Below are positions 32,770 to 43,935 of a stretch of DNA of 64,000 nt, piece by piece. Position numbers and translations under genes: made by a program. A model generated the notes under the pieces. The model saw only the letters and a list, made by a program, of their open reading frames with translations. It ran no database searches and was not told the DNA's origin. The DNA is from Spirometra erinaceieuropaei (lineage: Eukaryota; Platyhelminthes; Cestoda; Diphyllobothriidea; Diphyllobothriidae): the NCBI GenBank assembly GCA_902702965.1, contig CACRXP010000035.1, positions 1,085,127-1,149,126 of the forward strand, written 5' to 3'. Position 1 is the first letter of the stretch, and each line of letters opens with the position of its first letter.

Positions 32770-33975
32770 ACCAAATGACACGATTCTCACGCTGTAACTG
32801 AGAGGTACACATTTTCGCACACGATTCGTCGTCCTTTCACATCCATGTTGACAACTTTAGTCCCGCGCATGCTGGAGGAGTGATAGGTGCTCATGCGCCG
32901 TGAGTATTTCGGATTTGTATTTTGCGGTTTTTTGGCGTCGTAGTTCGTCATTTTATAACTTACATATTCGCTGTCTTCGGGCTTACAATAATTAGAAATG
33001 TCTCGCTCTGGCTCTCGCTTCCGCCTGACTGGGGAAGGGCCGAAAAATTACTCAGCCCATATTCAGTCCTCCAATCTGGCCAGACCGATAGAAACATGAC
33101 TTCTGCCTGACATTCAGTATTCTTGAAGCATAGGGATGTCCATTTGGGAGTCCAAGTGTTGCTCATAGTAGATAGCTCACTTGTTGTAGGTGAAGATTGC
33201 GTCTAGCATCCATTACCTCGCACCCACCTCTCAAGCATGGCTTCTGAAAGCTAGACTCTGCCTAGCGGCCACACGCCGGTAACCGCCTCGACCGGCGGAC
33301 TAAACTGGGTGAGGGTATCCGCATGTGCATCTCCACACACGGTAATTCGACTCCGCTCCCACCATCGCTGCCCCTATGAATTATCGTCTCGGCATCTCCG
33401 AGACGAAGAACCGTCTGCAACCCCGCCGGCAGTCACAAGATAGGCGACACTCAGTTAAACTGAATACAGCCGGGTTGTTGTGGCTTGCTCATTCTTGCCT
33501 ATCAAAACCCAGCAAGCTACTGACCCAGTGACCGGAAGACGGGCTTCTTCTTCTCCTTCGAACCCCTTTCCTGCCCTCCACTCTTCCGACTCCACACTAT
33601 ACTCTACTCTCCTCTTACTAGACGGTTGAAACTCCTGTGGATCGTCGCATCGCCATCTCTAAGATGCGACTTCTTCTGCAACCCCGCAGAAGGCCACAAG
33701 TTAAGGGTCCACCAGGTAAGCTAAGCATCGTTGTGTTGAATTTGTCTGCTCACCGGTTAGTTCAGAGATGGATGGGAAACTCGGCTTTCAGTCTCTCAAC
33801 TTTTCCCTCATCCCTTCCCCGTCACCCCCTCTCCCCCCAATTTCAAAAGTACTACGACGGGAGCGACGGAAGTCGCGGAGGCGGTCCAGACTAACTCGAG
33901 TCATTCTCCCACTTAACAAAGTCCTTGCCTACGTACACTCGGCAAATCCGCTTCCACTGTCCACATCGCCCCTGT
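32770..33975 (-). repeat. Module R11 upstream of PLE copy A
   Basis: This 1.2-kb module is repeated, inverted, at 41010-42270 with about 90% identity by eye. It contains two related segments at 33380-33450 and 33640-33710, each with TCTGCAACCCCGC after CATCTC(C/T). Its outer end runs into zinc-finger sequence. It could be the 5' leader of this PLE lineage or a separate repeat hitched to it. The strand that would encode a membrane protein in copy B is closed by stops here. Confidence 0.7.
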
Positions 33976-34345
33976 AAATTCGCTTACCGCATGGGTCTAT
34001 TCGGTCACATGCCTATTTACAAGAGCGGAATTCACCACAGTCTCGACACATTTAACACGTCTCAGACATCCACCGTGCCTAGCCCAACGCACACTCCGCC
34101 GCCGGGCGCGCCCAACATCAGCAGCTCCGTCTCCGCCACCATCACTGAAACCGTCACTGACTCCGCCGACTACTCCTGCCAACACCGTCTCCGAACATTC
34201 ACCTCATCCATTGGTCTGGACGGTCACAAGCGAACCCATAACACGGGGGCTGACGAATCAGTGCCTGGGGCACACACACACACACACACCAGACGCATCC
34301 GCCTCACCTGCCCTCACTTCATCCACACACATTCAGCCACCACAT
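33925..34345 (+). pseudogene. C2H2 zinc-finger tail of a LINE, decayed
   Basis: The plus-strand frame of 140 codons reads TRQIRFHCPHRPCKFAYRM, GLFGHMPIYKSG, then YSCQHRLRTFTSSIGLDGHK with RTH, and TRRIRLTCPHFIHTHS. These are remnants of three C2H2 fingers. In the first the second Cys is displaced, in the second it is replaced by Arg, and the third is cut short. The linker VPGAHTHTHTR includes a short (CA)n. The form matches the fingers at 5010-5590 on the other strand. The LINE polymerase is absent. R1 follows at 34500, giving the same order as in the 5-kb copy. Confidence 0.65.
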
Positions 34346-34499
34346 AGGCTTATTGGGCCACATGAGCATTCAAGATAGCCTGCGATACGCAACTGCCGGC
34401 TACTCCACACCATCACATCTTCCTCCATCAACGCCCGCATGACATGACACCATCATCCGTCATAAACATTCAATGGCAACCTCCCATGCAAGTTGGATG

Positions 34500-35340
34500 T
34501 GCGTTTCCCAGCTCCTTCTCCACGCGACTCCTCTGCTGCATGTGTGATCAGTGTCTGTAACTATCACGGTGCGCCGAGCTCTGTGGCTTGGAGGACTGCC
34601 GGCTGAAGCCAAAACTCAGTCCACGTAGTCTGCTCAGAGGTATGTGTTTGCTTGGAGTGGTGGACTGGTAGGTTGAGAGCCAGGCTGTCGCGACTCCTTC
34701 TCAAAGTGACCTGTAACGCTCTCATGCATTTGAGATGTGTGTGTGTGTGTGCTATGCGTTATTCCTCCCAGTCGACGACTGTTTCGCTACTCAGCCTTGA
34801 AGGATGACGACTCAGACAAATGCACCTGCCACCCTTCTAGGCCCAAAGTTCGGCAAGCGTCTGCTAAGCCAGCATCAGCAAACCATGACCCTCGCACCCT
34901 GGTATGCGCTGACAACTCTCTGACTCCTAGTTCACTGCCGGTAGATGAGTTTGCGCTCCCGCTGTGTATACAGGTCATGAGTAGACCTCTCAGTTCATCT
35001 CTCTCTGCTGCTGCTGCTCTCGCTGTTGTTACTGATGATGTTATTGGTCAGAATTCTGGTCATTTGCCGTTTGGGCCAGGGGTGGTATTGGTGGTGCGTC
35101 TAGGTGCGGTCTTGGACTTGCCAACCACCTGTGCCCTCCCTCGTCTCCGGTCTTCTTAACCCTGTCTTGATACCCGGTTCAAGTGGGGAGTGGGAAAACC
35201 AGGGTGCGGAAGATGTTGTCAAAGTCTCCTACCACTATAAACTAACTCACGCCTAGATCACTGACTGTTTCCACATTCTATGGAGCACGCAGTGGACATC
35301 GTCGGCAACAAGGGTCGAACTGTCGAGTGTAGCGCTACCA
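34500..35340 (+). mobile_element. 3'UTR of zinc-finger LINE (R1 family), longest copy
   Basis: It runs from CAGCTCCTTCTCCACGCG, shared with 58295, through a (GT)n at 34736-34751 and a CTG-rich run at 35008-35025, to the GTGGACATCGTCGGCAAC end. A 140-codon open frame (34737-35159) spans it but is not open in the sister copies and is not called. Confidence 0.7.
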
Positions 35341-35717
35341 CTCTGTGTAGTACATCGTTTGAAGAAACGCAGGTCTTCCAATCGGCACGTGGTTTCTCTT
35401 CGACGATTTTGAAATTCGACTATTGAAGCAAATGGAGCCAGTGCATTTACTGGGTCTTGGCATATGTCGCCGCGATATACTCTCCATGCGTCAAGCACTC
35501 CTCTATGCTTATAGACAGCAAAGAATTCAATCAGGAATGGGCCTATGCTGATCCTTTGTGTTCCCTATACGAACAAGCTCTACATGGGTGAAAAAGATCG
35601 CGAATGAGCAACTAACTACCAGGCTGAAGTCGGGGTGGTACGACAAACTTCGGTTCCGTTTACCGTGGGAAATATGCAAGAAAAGTTAAGCCCTCTACTA
35701 GAGAACATTGCCAGGTT
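35341..35717. other. Unassigned sequence
   Basis: Nothing recognisable. Confidence 0.4.
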
Positions 35718-35812
35718 TATGATTGACTGAATGAAAGCAAGATAGGCCCATAACAATACTGTACCAATCTACTCGCATACTCTGTCGCTCCATCTCTCTA
35801 CGGTAAGGAATA
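35718..35812 (+). repeat. R9 repeat, third copy
   Basis: GATTGACTGAATGAAAGCAAG through ATACTCTGTCG matches 6030-6115 and 6258-6340. Confidence 0.6.
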
Positions 35813-36052
35813 TTGCAAAATAATACCTCCTTTCCCATCTTCTGAATTGACCGAAAGTTTGATGTGCATTTCCATACGGTCTAGTATTCACATGCGATGC
35901 GGAAGACAGCGAGGCAGAAAGATCCTAAATGTGGCACTTGGGTGGGACGATTTTCATTGGTCACTGATGGCGGACAATGCCTTGTCAGCAGATTTAGTAT
36001 GTAGACCACTTGTCAGGCCGTGTTGCCGTATCAGATAACTTAGACAGGGCAT

Positions 36053-36340
36053 AGAGCCCGTGGCTCAGTGGTTAGAGACAATGGACTTCTAAGAGGTCGC
36101 GGGATCGAGCCCCAGGTGTATCACACTTCGGGGTTGGGTATGGTTGGCTGACCGATGCGGCTAATAAGCTAGAAATGGCCATTCCAGTCACCCTTGTCTT
36201 TGTGGATAATGCTATTCTGCCTATATCATGCGCAGCTGTGCGGCTGATGGTTGTGCTCGAGGGAGAGAGAGAGAGCCCGTAAGGCACAGCGAAACGAGTG
36301 AGTGTCGTAAAAAATCGTTTGGTGAGCGTCCTCAGTCAAT
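36053..36340 (+). mobile_element. tRNA-derived SINE (R4)
   Basis: The head at 36055-36125 is tRNA-like: A box GTGGCTCAGTGGTTAGAG, an anticodon-like loop CTTCTAA (TCT, arginine-type), and B box GGGATCGAGCCCC. The body (GGCTAATAAGCTAGAAATGGCC ... CTTTGTGGATAATGC) and a 3' part (GCTGTGCGGCTGATGG ... GGTGAGCG) follow, with a GA-rich microsatellite. It is likely transcribed by RNA polymerase III when intact. Confidence 0.7.
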
Positions 36341-36390
36341 GATGAATTAATCATGTTGAAGGCTAGACGAGAAATGCAACTTTTCATTAA

Positions 36391-37381
36391 CAGTGACCGA
36401 TCTCACGAAATATAAACCAGAATTCTGAAATGCGTTTTCGACTTAGAAGGTTTACTTTGGTGTAGTGTATTCCCAGGATATTTCGGTTACACCAGGATGT
36501 CGGTCACTAAATACACTTCATTTCAACTACGTCTAAAAACGACACGCGTTAAAAATGACAACTCATGTAGTATGAGTTTGACATTGGCTTTCGAAGCCCT
36601 CATAAATTCGATTATATTTTATTCAAATATGGTCGAAAATATGCTCCCTTGTACTTATCTGATAGCAAATACTGCCTCCTTCAAAGTGTTTTCTCGAAAT
36701 ATGGGTCTTTCTCGATTACAAACAGTTTTCAATAACGCAACTTTTTAACAACCTGAAATGTCCAGTCAAATAGCATCGTATCTGCCTGCTCATTAATGCG
36801 CCTAATAAGGCGTATGACATAGTTCACATCCGTTGCAAAATCATATGAGCCCTGTGTAGTATCTTTTTAAAGGCATAGAGGATTATCAATAGAAGCAAAC
36901 AGACGAGTCCCAGGAAGTAGTCTAGTCCTCTCCTTCTTCATAGAGGATTAAGTTGCTTTCCTCATATGGGCAGTATACAGCTTCTAGACTGTAGACCCTA
37001 GACGCAAATGCAACGGCAGATCAAGCTGATAATTATTTGGGAATCGAGATACTTTTTCGACCAAAGGTACTCTATCTATGGGAATGAAATTTGAGGAGAT
37101 GTAGTTGACTGTCAGATGAGTGCGGTAAGGATATGTTTGAATTTATATGGGAAATGGAGCTCAATGGGGAAACTGCATACTACTGAAGAAGTCATTTCCA
37201 TCAACTGTCCTTTTTCGGGCGGCCGGGAGGAAGTGAATTCGAAAACCGGAGTCCTGATGTGGTCGAAATATCTTGGGATTATGCTGCATGATGATCGATA
37301 TTCCAGCCTCGCCAAAATAATCCCTCCTAATCGAAAACGCACTTCAGAATTTTCCCCAACATTTTAGGAGACCGGTCACTG
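36391..37381. mobile_element. Foldback element, subfamily B (complete)
   Basis: The left end CAGTGACCGATCTCACGAAAT and right end GGAGACCGGTCACTG are inverted. Arms carry ATTCTGAAATGCG and its complement. No gene inside; frames at 36497-36748 and 37112-37367 lie in the arms. Confidence 0.8.
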
Positions 37382-37955
37382 AACACAAATATATTTTAAC
37401 ATCTACCTGTCCCCATTTTGAAAAGGGCTCAGTCGCGCAGAGTTCGCAAAACCGACTCGGAAATTTTAGCTTCCTTAGCTTAAAAATACCTCATCTTGAC
37501 AAACCATGCCGATCCAAAACCTAAACGACAAACCTAACAAAGGGAGTGCTTCCCTCTGAACGAAGCGGCCATGGAACTTGTGTCAGATACACGTTCAAAC
37601 GTTAGCTGATGTGGTAGAATTCGAAGAATATGAACCAACGTTAGGTCTCAGTTTCTGTCTTCCAAACGAAGCATTCACCGTTGTATGACTCTCACGTGAA
37701 ACGGGAACGTAGGCGGCGCACTTCGGGTCTAATTATGCGCTTTCCCCTCCCTGACTGCGAGTGCAGAACCCCATCAGGTAATAGCCACATAATTGTTGTT
37801 TGCTCTCCCGCGTGTTGGTTGGTAATAATCGCAATTTAATCCCTTGTATTGATTATTTGCGCGATAATTATTCGAGCATTTGACTCGCTGATATTGTCAC
37901 TAGTAGCGGTTTTCGCCTGCGCCACTCCTGCTACACTGCCAATCATTTAGTCTAG
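37382..37955. other. Unassigned sequence
   Basis: No feature is recognised. Confidence 0.4.
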
Positions 37956-37959
37956 ATAT

Positions 37960-38344
37960 TCTCGGCATTAGACATGTGAGGAGGGGTCGTTACACCCATC
38001 AGAAGACGGCAGCCGGAAAATCATGACTTAATAAGCCCGCGACTCACACTGTTGCGGCCTCTTGAGAGCCTCGGCCTCGCCGAAACTACAGATGCAACCG
38101 CGTGCCGTCGGATGAGCGGTCACGGGAGAATTGGCATCGTTGCCCCCGTACTGATGCCGCATGTTCGGCCATCCGCGTCAAACACAATCTCATAGTGTTT
38201 CCAGTAACATCTCTTTGCCTGCACCTGAACCAGGTCGAACGAGTGACTTCGAGTGCTTCTTCCCCTAGTGATAGTTCTTTTGGTCTCATTACTTGGCGCT
38301 CAATAGTCGCCCTTATTGGGTGTGCAACTCCTAATCTAAGTGAT
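37960..38344 (-). pseudogene. PLE endonuclease fragment
   Basis: On the minus strand, RPKELSLGEEALEVTRS, TWFRCRQRDVTGNTMRLCL and TRMAEHAASVRGQRC follow the PLE order RPKDPLPRQEE, CSCGQSNYVGETGRLL, TRMAEHAAAVRR. The Tyr of the YVG triplet and the Glu of GET are replaced. It continues directly from the left arm of the inverted repeat at 38345-39220. Confidence 0.6.
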
Positions 38345-39220
38345 GTGAGATTATGGCTGATGGCTTCAGAGATGTTCCTGTCGTACGGGAATGTTCATAA
38401 ACATGTGATGAGTGCGTCGGCTGTTCAGCATAATAAATATGTGGCTACATCCCATAAATACTGCACCCTCATGCGTCATCAAGTTTATCTGCAGTTTTTT
38501 TAGATGATCGGTTCGAGCGAGAATCCGACAGGCGAATGGCAATCTAGTATCATAAATCGCCTCTTTCTTAGTACTAATATTTTCGCTAATATCGGATTGC
38601 GATGGACGATAAGCACAAACTTTCCAAAGTAGGTGGGACAGACTTCATTGTGACAGGGACGTACCAGAAGCGGCAGTGACTCCCCTACCGCACTAAAGGC
38701 AACTATAGCTGTGCTGACGCGAGCCTGAGTGAGCGATCGAGCTATGATCTCTTTCAGCCAATCAATGGAGGCCATTTTTTCCTCCCATGTTATAGTGCCA
38801 CCTCGCGGAGGACTGAGTCACCTGTGGCTTAGGCATGTTTTCCTCATAACCGAAGAGGTTTCCCTACCTCAGCTCTATCAGTAGGACTCTCCAACTGCAT
38901 TCATCCATTGAGTAAACCTTCATGACTAACAAGTGCGGTGCCTAATCGGTTTTGAGAGATTCGGTTTCCTAGATTGCATAAAACCAAGTTACATTTCTGA
39001 AGAAGACCTTGAGCTCTACTTAATTTGCTGTAATCCATAAGTGGCTGATGCAAGTTTGCCATATATTTTAAGCAGTAAAAAGTATGGGTAAAAAAGAGGG
39101 TAAGTTACTTGGGTCTCGGCATAATCTAGTCCATGGAAAAAATGCCAGACATTCTATCCGGTAACCTCCTGTCCAAATTCGAATAGGCCTTCTACGGTGT
39201 CCTGAATGCGAGAAACTGTT
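38345..39220. repeat. Left arm of an inverted repeat with PLE sequence
   Basis: It is inverted with respect to 40095-40985. It contains, from the inside outward on the minus strand: an unassigned segment, a 66-residue open frame beginning ASIDWLKEIIARSLTQARV (38775 downward), the PLE tail hairpin motif in opposite sense (38503-38540), and PLE coding sequence equivalent to IPYVRNVSEAISRLL. The PLE tail is joined inverted to the PLE coding part, an arrangement known for truncated PLE insertions. Confidence 0.7.
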
Positions 39221-40094
39221 TCATCAATCCGAATCCATGGACAGGGCTTTAAGACAGCGCTTACACTTTTACCTGCTTAAAATTGACGCACTTGTGATGT
39301 GCACGATAATAACTTCTTAGGATTCGTCGAATTATAAAGCTCAGTCACAGGGATCTCCTAGCCAATGTCCTCAGCCGCACAAGCTGGGCAACAGTTCCCT
39401 CCTGAGGATGCCATGCTCCAGAATCAGTGAGTAGACGAGCCGAAAAAGCGCATCACTTTAGCGTACGCAAAACAGCGCAGACAATCGCCTCGCCCCGGCA
39501 AGGCAGGACCATAAGGTAGCAACCTCCCTAATGAAAAATACGGAATGTGTCTGCCGACATCATCCTTGGGCAGCGGATTTGTTTACGCAAAATGCTGTAG
39601 AAGTGGGCTTTGGTAACTGTCCAGGGTGGTTAAAACCAAAAAAATGGACAGTTGTCTATGGGTGGATCCGAAAAGTCAATTAGCGATTGCCATGTTAATG
39701 AAAGCTCGTTAGGCCACGCATTCTTTTATAGCAACCAGTCCACCCAAAGCCAAGTGTAGCATGATCCAGAATTCCGACATCGTCTGTGCCCCAAGAATGA
39801 CCAATTAAATCGAATGGCTTGCCGTGTAGAGGGTAGACAGTGCCTGCTCAGCGATGGAGGAAGCTAACAGTTACGTTGGAGCCTGGGCAAATAGCATGAC
39901 TTCCTTTGCAACACATTTCCATGTTCCGGTGTTTGCACTGGCCAGCTCAAATTCTGTAAGTGTCTAACTGTTTTCAGGCTAACCCTCTGAAGACAGTTTA
40001 ACCGAAAATATGTTAACGATTTATAGCGAGGTCTGGGGATAAATTACGAACTAGTCCGTGGGGTGCTGGCGGTTTGTTCTTCACCACAGACATT
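39221..40094. other. Spacer of the inverted repeat, unassigned
   Basis: About 870 bp with no recognisable gene. Confidence 0.45.
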
Positions 40095-40985
40095 TCCCCG
40101 TATTCAGGGCTTCGTAGAATGCCTATTCGAGTTCGGACAGGAGGTTACCGGATAGAATGTCTAGCATTTTTTCCATAGACTAGATTATGCCGAGACCTAA
40201 GTAACTTACTCCCTTATTTACCCATACTTTTTACTGCTTAAAATGTATGGAAAACTTGCACAAACTATTTCTGGATTACAGCAAATTAAGTAGAGCTCAA
40301 GGCCTCCTTCAGAAATGCAACTTGGTTTTATGCAATCTAGAAAGCCGAATTAGGCATCGCACTTGTTAGTCATGAAGGTTTACTCAATGGCTGAATGCAG
40401 TTGGGGAATCGTACGGACGGAGCTGAGGTAGGGGAACCTCTTTCGTTATAGGGAAAACACGCCTGCGTCACAGGTGACTCAGTCCTCGGCGAGGTGGCAG
40501 TATAACATCGGAGGCGAAATTGGCCTCCACTGATTGGCTGAAAGAGATCATAGCTCGGTCGCTCACTCAGGCTCGCGTCAACACAGCCATAACTGCCTTT
40601 AGTGCGGTAGGGGAGTCACTGACGCTTCTGGTACGTCCCTGTCACGGTGAAGTCTGTCCCACCTACTTTGGGAAGTTTGTTTTTATCGGCCATCGCAATC
40701 CGATATTAGCGAAAATATGAGTTCTAAGAAAGAGGCGATTTATGAAAATAGATTGTCATTCTCCTGTCGGATTCTCCCTCGAACCGATCATCAGAGACAA
40801 CCAGAGATAAACGTGATGACGCATAAGGGTGCAGTATTTATGGGATGTAGCCACATATTTATTATGCTGAACAACCGACACACTCATCACAAGTTTATGA
40901 ACATTCCCGTACGACAGGAACATCTCGGAAGCCATCAGCCATAATCTCAAATCACTTAAGTGGAGAGTTGCCCACAGACGAAGGA
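40095..40985. repeat. Right arm of the inverted repeat with PLE sequence
   Basis: Complement of 38345-39220 at roughly 90% identity by eye. The open frame at 40520-40720 differs from its left-arm twin at about 8 of 66 residues without indels. Its initiation codon is TTG rather than ATG. It ends in PLE coding sequence at 40895-40985 and then meets zinc-finger/R11 sequence. Confidence 0.7.
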
Positions 40986-41009
40986 CAGCACATACTGAAT
41001 GCTGGGGAC

Positions 41010-42270
41010 GGTGTGGACAGTGGAGGCGGATGATTCGAGTGTACGTGGGCTTGGACTTTGTTAAGTGGGAGAATGACTCGAGTTAGTCTTGGCCGACTCC
41101 GTGACTTCCGTTGCTCACGCCGTAGGACATTTGAAATGGGGGTAGGCGGGGAGGGGATGGGAGAAGAGTTGAGAGACGGAAAACCGAGGTTCCCTTTCCT
41201 CTGTTAACTAACTAGTTGCTGCAATGTGTACGGTTAGCAGACAAATTCCAGACAACGATGATTATAGCTTACCTGGTGGGCACTTACCTTGTGGCATTCA
41301 GCGGGGTTTCAGAAGAAGCCGCATCTTAGAGATGGCGATGCAACGATCCACAGAAGCTTCGACCGTGTAGTAAGAGGAGAGTAGAGTGTTGTGCGGAGTA
41401 GGGAGAGTGGAGGTCGGGGAAGGGATGCGAAGGAGTAGAAAGGGGCCCGACTTCCGGTCACTGGGTCAGTAGCTTGCTGGGTTTTGATAGGCAAGAATGA
41501 GCAAGCAACAACAACCAAGCTGTATTAAGTTTGCCTGAGTGTCACATAGCTTGTGACTGCCGGCGGGGTTGCAGACGGTTCTTCGTCTCGGAGATGCCGA
41601 AACGATAATCCACAGGAGCAGCGATGGTGGGAGCGGAGTCGAATTACCGTGTGTGGAGATGCACGTGCGGATACCCTCAGCCAGTTTAGCTTACCGGTCG
41701 AGTCGGTTACCGGGGTGTGGCCGCTAGGCAGAGTCTAACTTTCAGAAGCCATGTTTGAGAGTTGGGTGCGAGGTAATGGATGATAGACGTAATCTACACC
41801 TACAACAAGTGAGCGATCTACTATGAGCAACACTTGGACCCACAAATGGACATCCTTGTACCTCAAGAATACTCAAAGTCACGCAGAAGTCATGGTTTCT
41901 ATCAGTCTGGCCAAATTGGAGGACTGAATATGGGCTGAGTAATTTTCCGTCATTTCCTCCGTTATGTGGGAACGAGAGCCAGAGCGAGGCCATGGTAATT
42001 ATTGTAAACACGAAGGCAGCGAATATGTAAGTTATAAAACCAGAAACTACGGCGCCAAAAATGCGCAGCGAAAAAATCCGAAATACGCACGACGCATAAA
42101 CACCTATCATCAACACACCACCTATCACTCCTCCAGCTTGCGTGGGGTTCAAGTTGTCAAAATGGATGTGAAAGGACGACGAATCGTGTGGGAAAAGTGT
42201 GCCTCTCACTTACAGCGTGAGAATCGTGTCATTTGGTGCTGTCTGGTGCCTAGGTCTTGTGCTAACCCAC
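41010..42270 (+). repeat. Module R11 upstream of PLE copy B
   Basis: Inverted twin of 32770-33975. At 41010-41090 the minus strand still reads PTYTRIIRLHCPH, the same zinc-finger start seen in the other copy. Within it the minus strand is open for 155 codons; see next entry. Confidence 0.7.
41742..42209 (-). other. 155-codon open frame antisense to PLE copy B, hydrophobic
   Basis: The peptide has two or three long hydrophobic stretches (GGVIGGVLMIGVYASCVFRI, then GAVVSGFITYIFAAFVFTII), which would span a membrane, and a polar C-terminal part. I do not recognise it. The same strand in the sister module (32800-33110, plus) is closed by several stops, and only MRFFGVVVRHFITYIFAVFG and following residues remain open. 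It may be a captured host exon carried within the module, or chance. No splice evidence was found. Confidence 0.25.
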
Positions 42271-42279
42271 GCAGACGGC

Positions 42280-43640
42280 CTACTTAGCGTTGTCAGCTAC
42301 GGTGCCCAGTCTTATGCCCGGACGTCTTGACACAAACAAGCGGGCGGTGCAAGAGGCCAACACTGTGAACTCCACTCTCACGACACGTTAGCGCATCACA
42401 CGCACATCCTCCGGTCTCCCGAACGTGCGAAATGAGGGCACGCCTCTCCTGCCCATCATATGGCTCAATTGCACTCCCACGTACGCACAGGCAAAGTGGC
42501 TGTTTCGGCGTCTAAAATTTCCTGACTGCTGATTCCGACGCCACAGTCCGTTCATCAACACAATTCTTGGAGAAACTTAAGGGGGGTGGGCAAGGCTTCT
42601 GCCAAACGACGTCATGGTATCTTTTGACGTCACATCCCTCTTATATCACTCATTGTCCGGCAGTCAAAATCGTCGGGCTGCTCTTATAAAGCAAATACGA
42701 TGAAAAGGAGAATCGCGTCAGGTACACCCAAGTCCTTCAGCTCCTGATGTTTTATCCCAGGGCCTATTTCGTGTTTGACGGAACCATTCGTGAGCAGGCG
42801 ATAGGCACACATATATGTGGGTTCGCCGACTTCGGAATACATGGCCTAGATGGTCCTACAACAGTTGGAGTTGCTGGTCAATCAACTCCACATACCGAAA
42901 TCCGCGGTTTGGTATGTGGATGATACTTTTGTCGTCATGGGACGGGATCAAGTGCTAACGTGTCAACAGCGTCTTCTCGGCTGACTTTACTTCGCGTCCG
43001 CGTCTTCCACAAACATATTGGTGGTCTAACCAGCCAAATGTCCGGTAAAGCGACTAATAGGACGCAGGACTGAGCCTCAATAGCTGCCATCCAATCAGCC
43101 ACAATCACTGCTGCGTAAGGTCGCTATATCGGCGCGTATAGACGCCTGCAGTGAAGAATGTTGCCGAATTACAATACCTTCGACCAGTGTTCAGGAAAAA
43201 CGGCTACCTGTGCAGCTTCGTTAACTGGCGCATACGCAAACTGGACGAGTGACCAGATCACAGCAGTCCTAATTTTAGCGAATGCTTCCGTACTTGCGGA
43301 ATGTCTTGGAGGCCATCAGTCGCCTTCTCGATCCACCTGGAGTTGGAGTTGCACACAGACCGGAGGCAACGATTAGGCGACAAGTAAGGATACCAAAAAA
43401 CCCACTGTCACGGTAAGAAACATCTGGAGTCGTATATCGTATCTGGTGTAGTTGCGGTGGAAGCAACTAAGTCGGAGAAACTGGTAGACTGCTCTGGACG
43501 CGAATCGCCGAACCTGTGTCAGCGGTGGGGTTGAATGACGCCAAATCTGTAGTTGCGACCCATTCGACTGGACGCGAGCGCATATTCAAGTTCGATGAGG
43601 TCGGAATCCTCGCGATAGATGAGAGTCGCGTGAGACGCAA
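42280..43640 (+). pseudogene. Penelope-like reverse transcriptase/GIY-YIG, copy B
   Basis: Plus-strand twin of copy A. Motif A, DVMVSFDVTSLL, is at 42608-42640. Motif C, WYVDDTFVVMGRD, is intact with YVDD at 42913-42924. Further on are GKATNRTQD, VLAECLGGHQ in a shifted frame, GVGVAHRPEATIRRQVRIP, then CSCGGSN, TAA stop, VGETGRLLWTRIAEP. The stop at 43468-43470 replaces the Tyr of YVG, exactly as in copy A. Several frameshifts split the rest. Similarity to copy A ends near 43640. PLEs normally encode RT plus GIY-YIG in one protein of about 800 residues; here the N-terminal third is missing or replaced by R11. Confidence 0.8.
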
Positions 43641-43935
43641 ATGGCTACCTCTGCCGCCTCTTGTAATTGCTTGACGTCTAACCGGTTGCCGCTGTCCTCT
43701 AAACACCCTTTTACCATGCCACCCTGGAACGACGTTATGTGCTCTGTTCTGGGTAGAAGGATAACAAGTGTCCTGCCGAACTCTGTGCAGCCATCTTCAT
43801 ACCTGCAACTCTTCTCGTTGGCTGCTGGGATTATCTCTGGCGATGAACTCCCGCACCAGTTAAACTGCTTTAGACGAAAAAACAAGTCGTCCTGTGACCT
43901 GACTGATTTCCTCCTGCGAAAATAGTTATACAACT
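43641..43935. other. Region open on both strands, unassigned
   Basis: 94 codons are open on the plus strand (43641-43925) and 115 on the minus (43586-43933). On the minus strand an acceptor-like TTTTCGCAG precedes GAGGAAATC near 43918, and a donor-like CAG/GTATGA follows about 110 bp later. This could be a small host exon, but no domain is recognised. Confidence 0.2.

Noticed and set aside
34737..35159. 140-codon plus-strand frame
   Set aside because: It lies in the R1 3'UTR repeat; sister copies at 30.4 and 58.7 kb are not open in this frame.
43158..43376. 72-codon frame considered as a gene
   Set aside because: It is PLE coding sequence read out of frame between the RT and the endonuclease of copy B.
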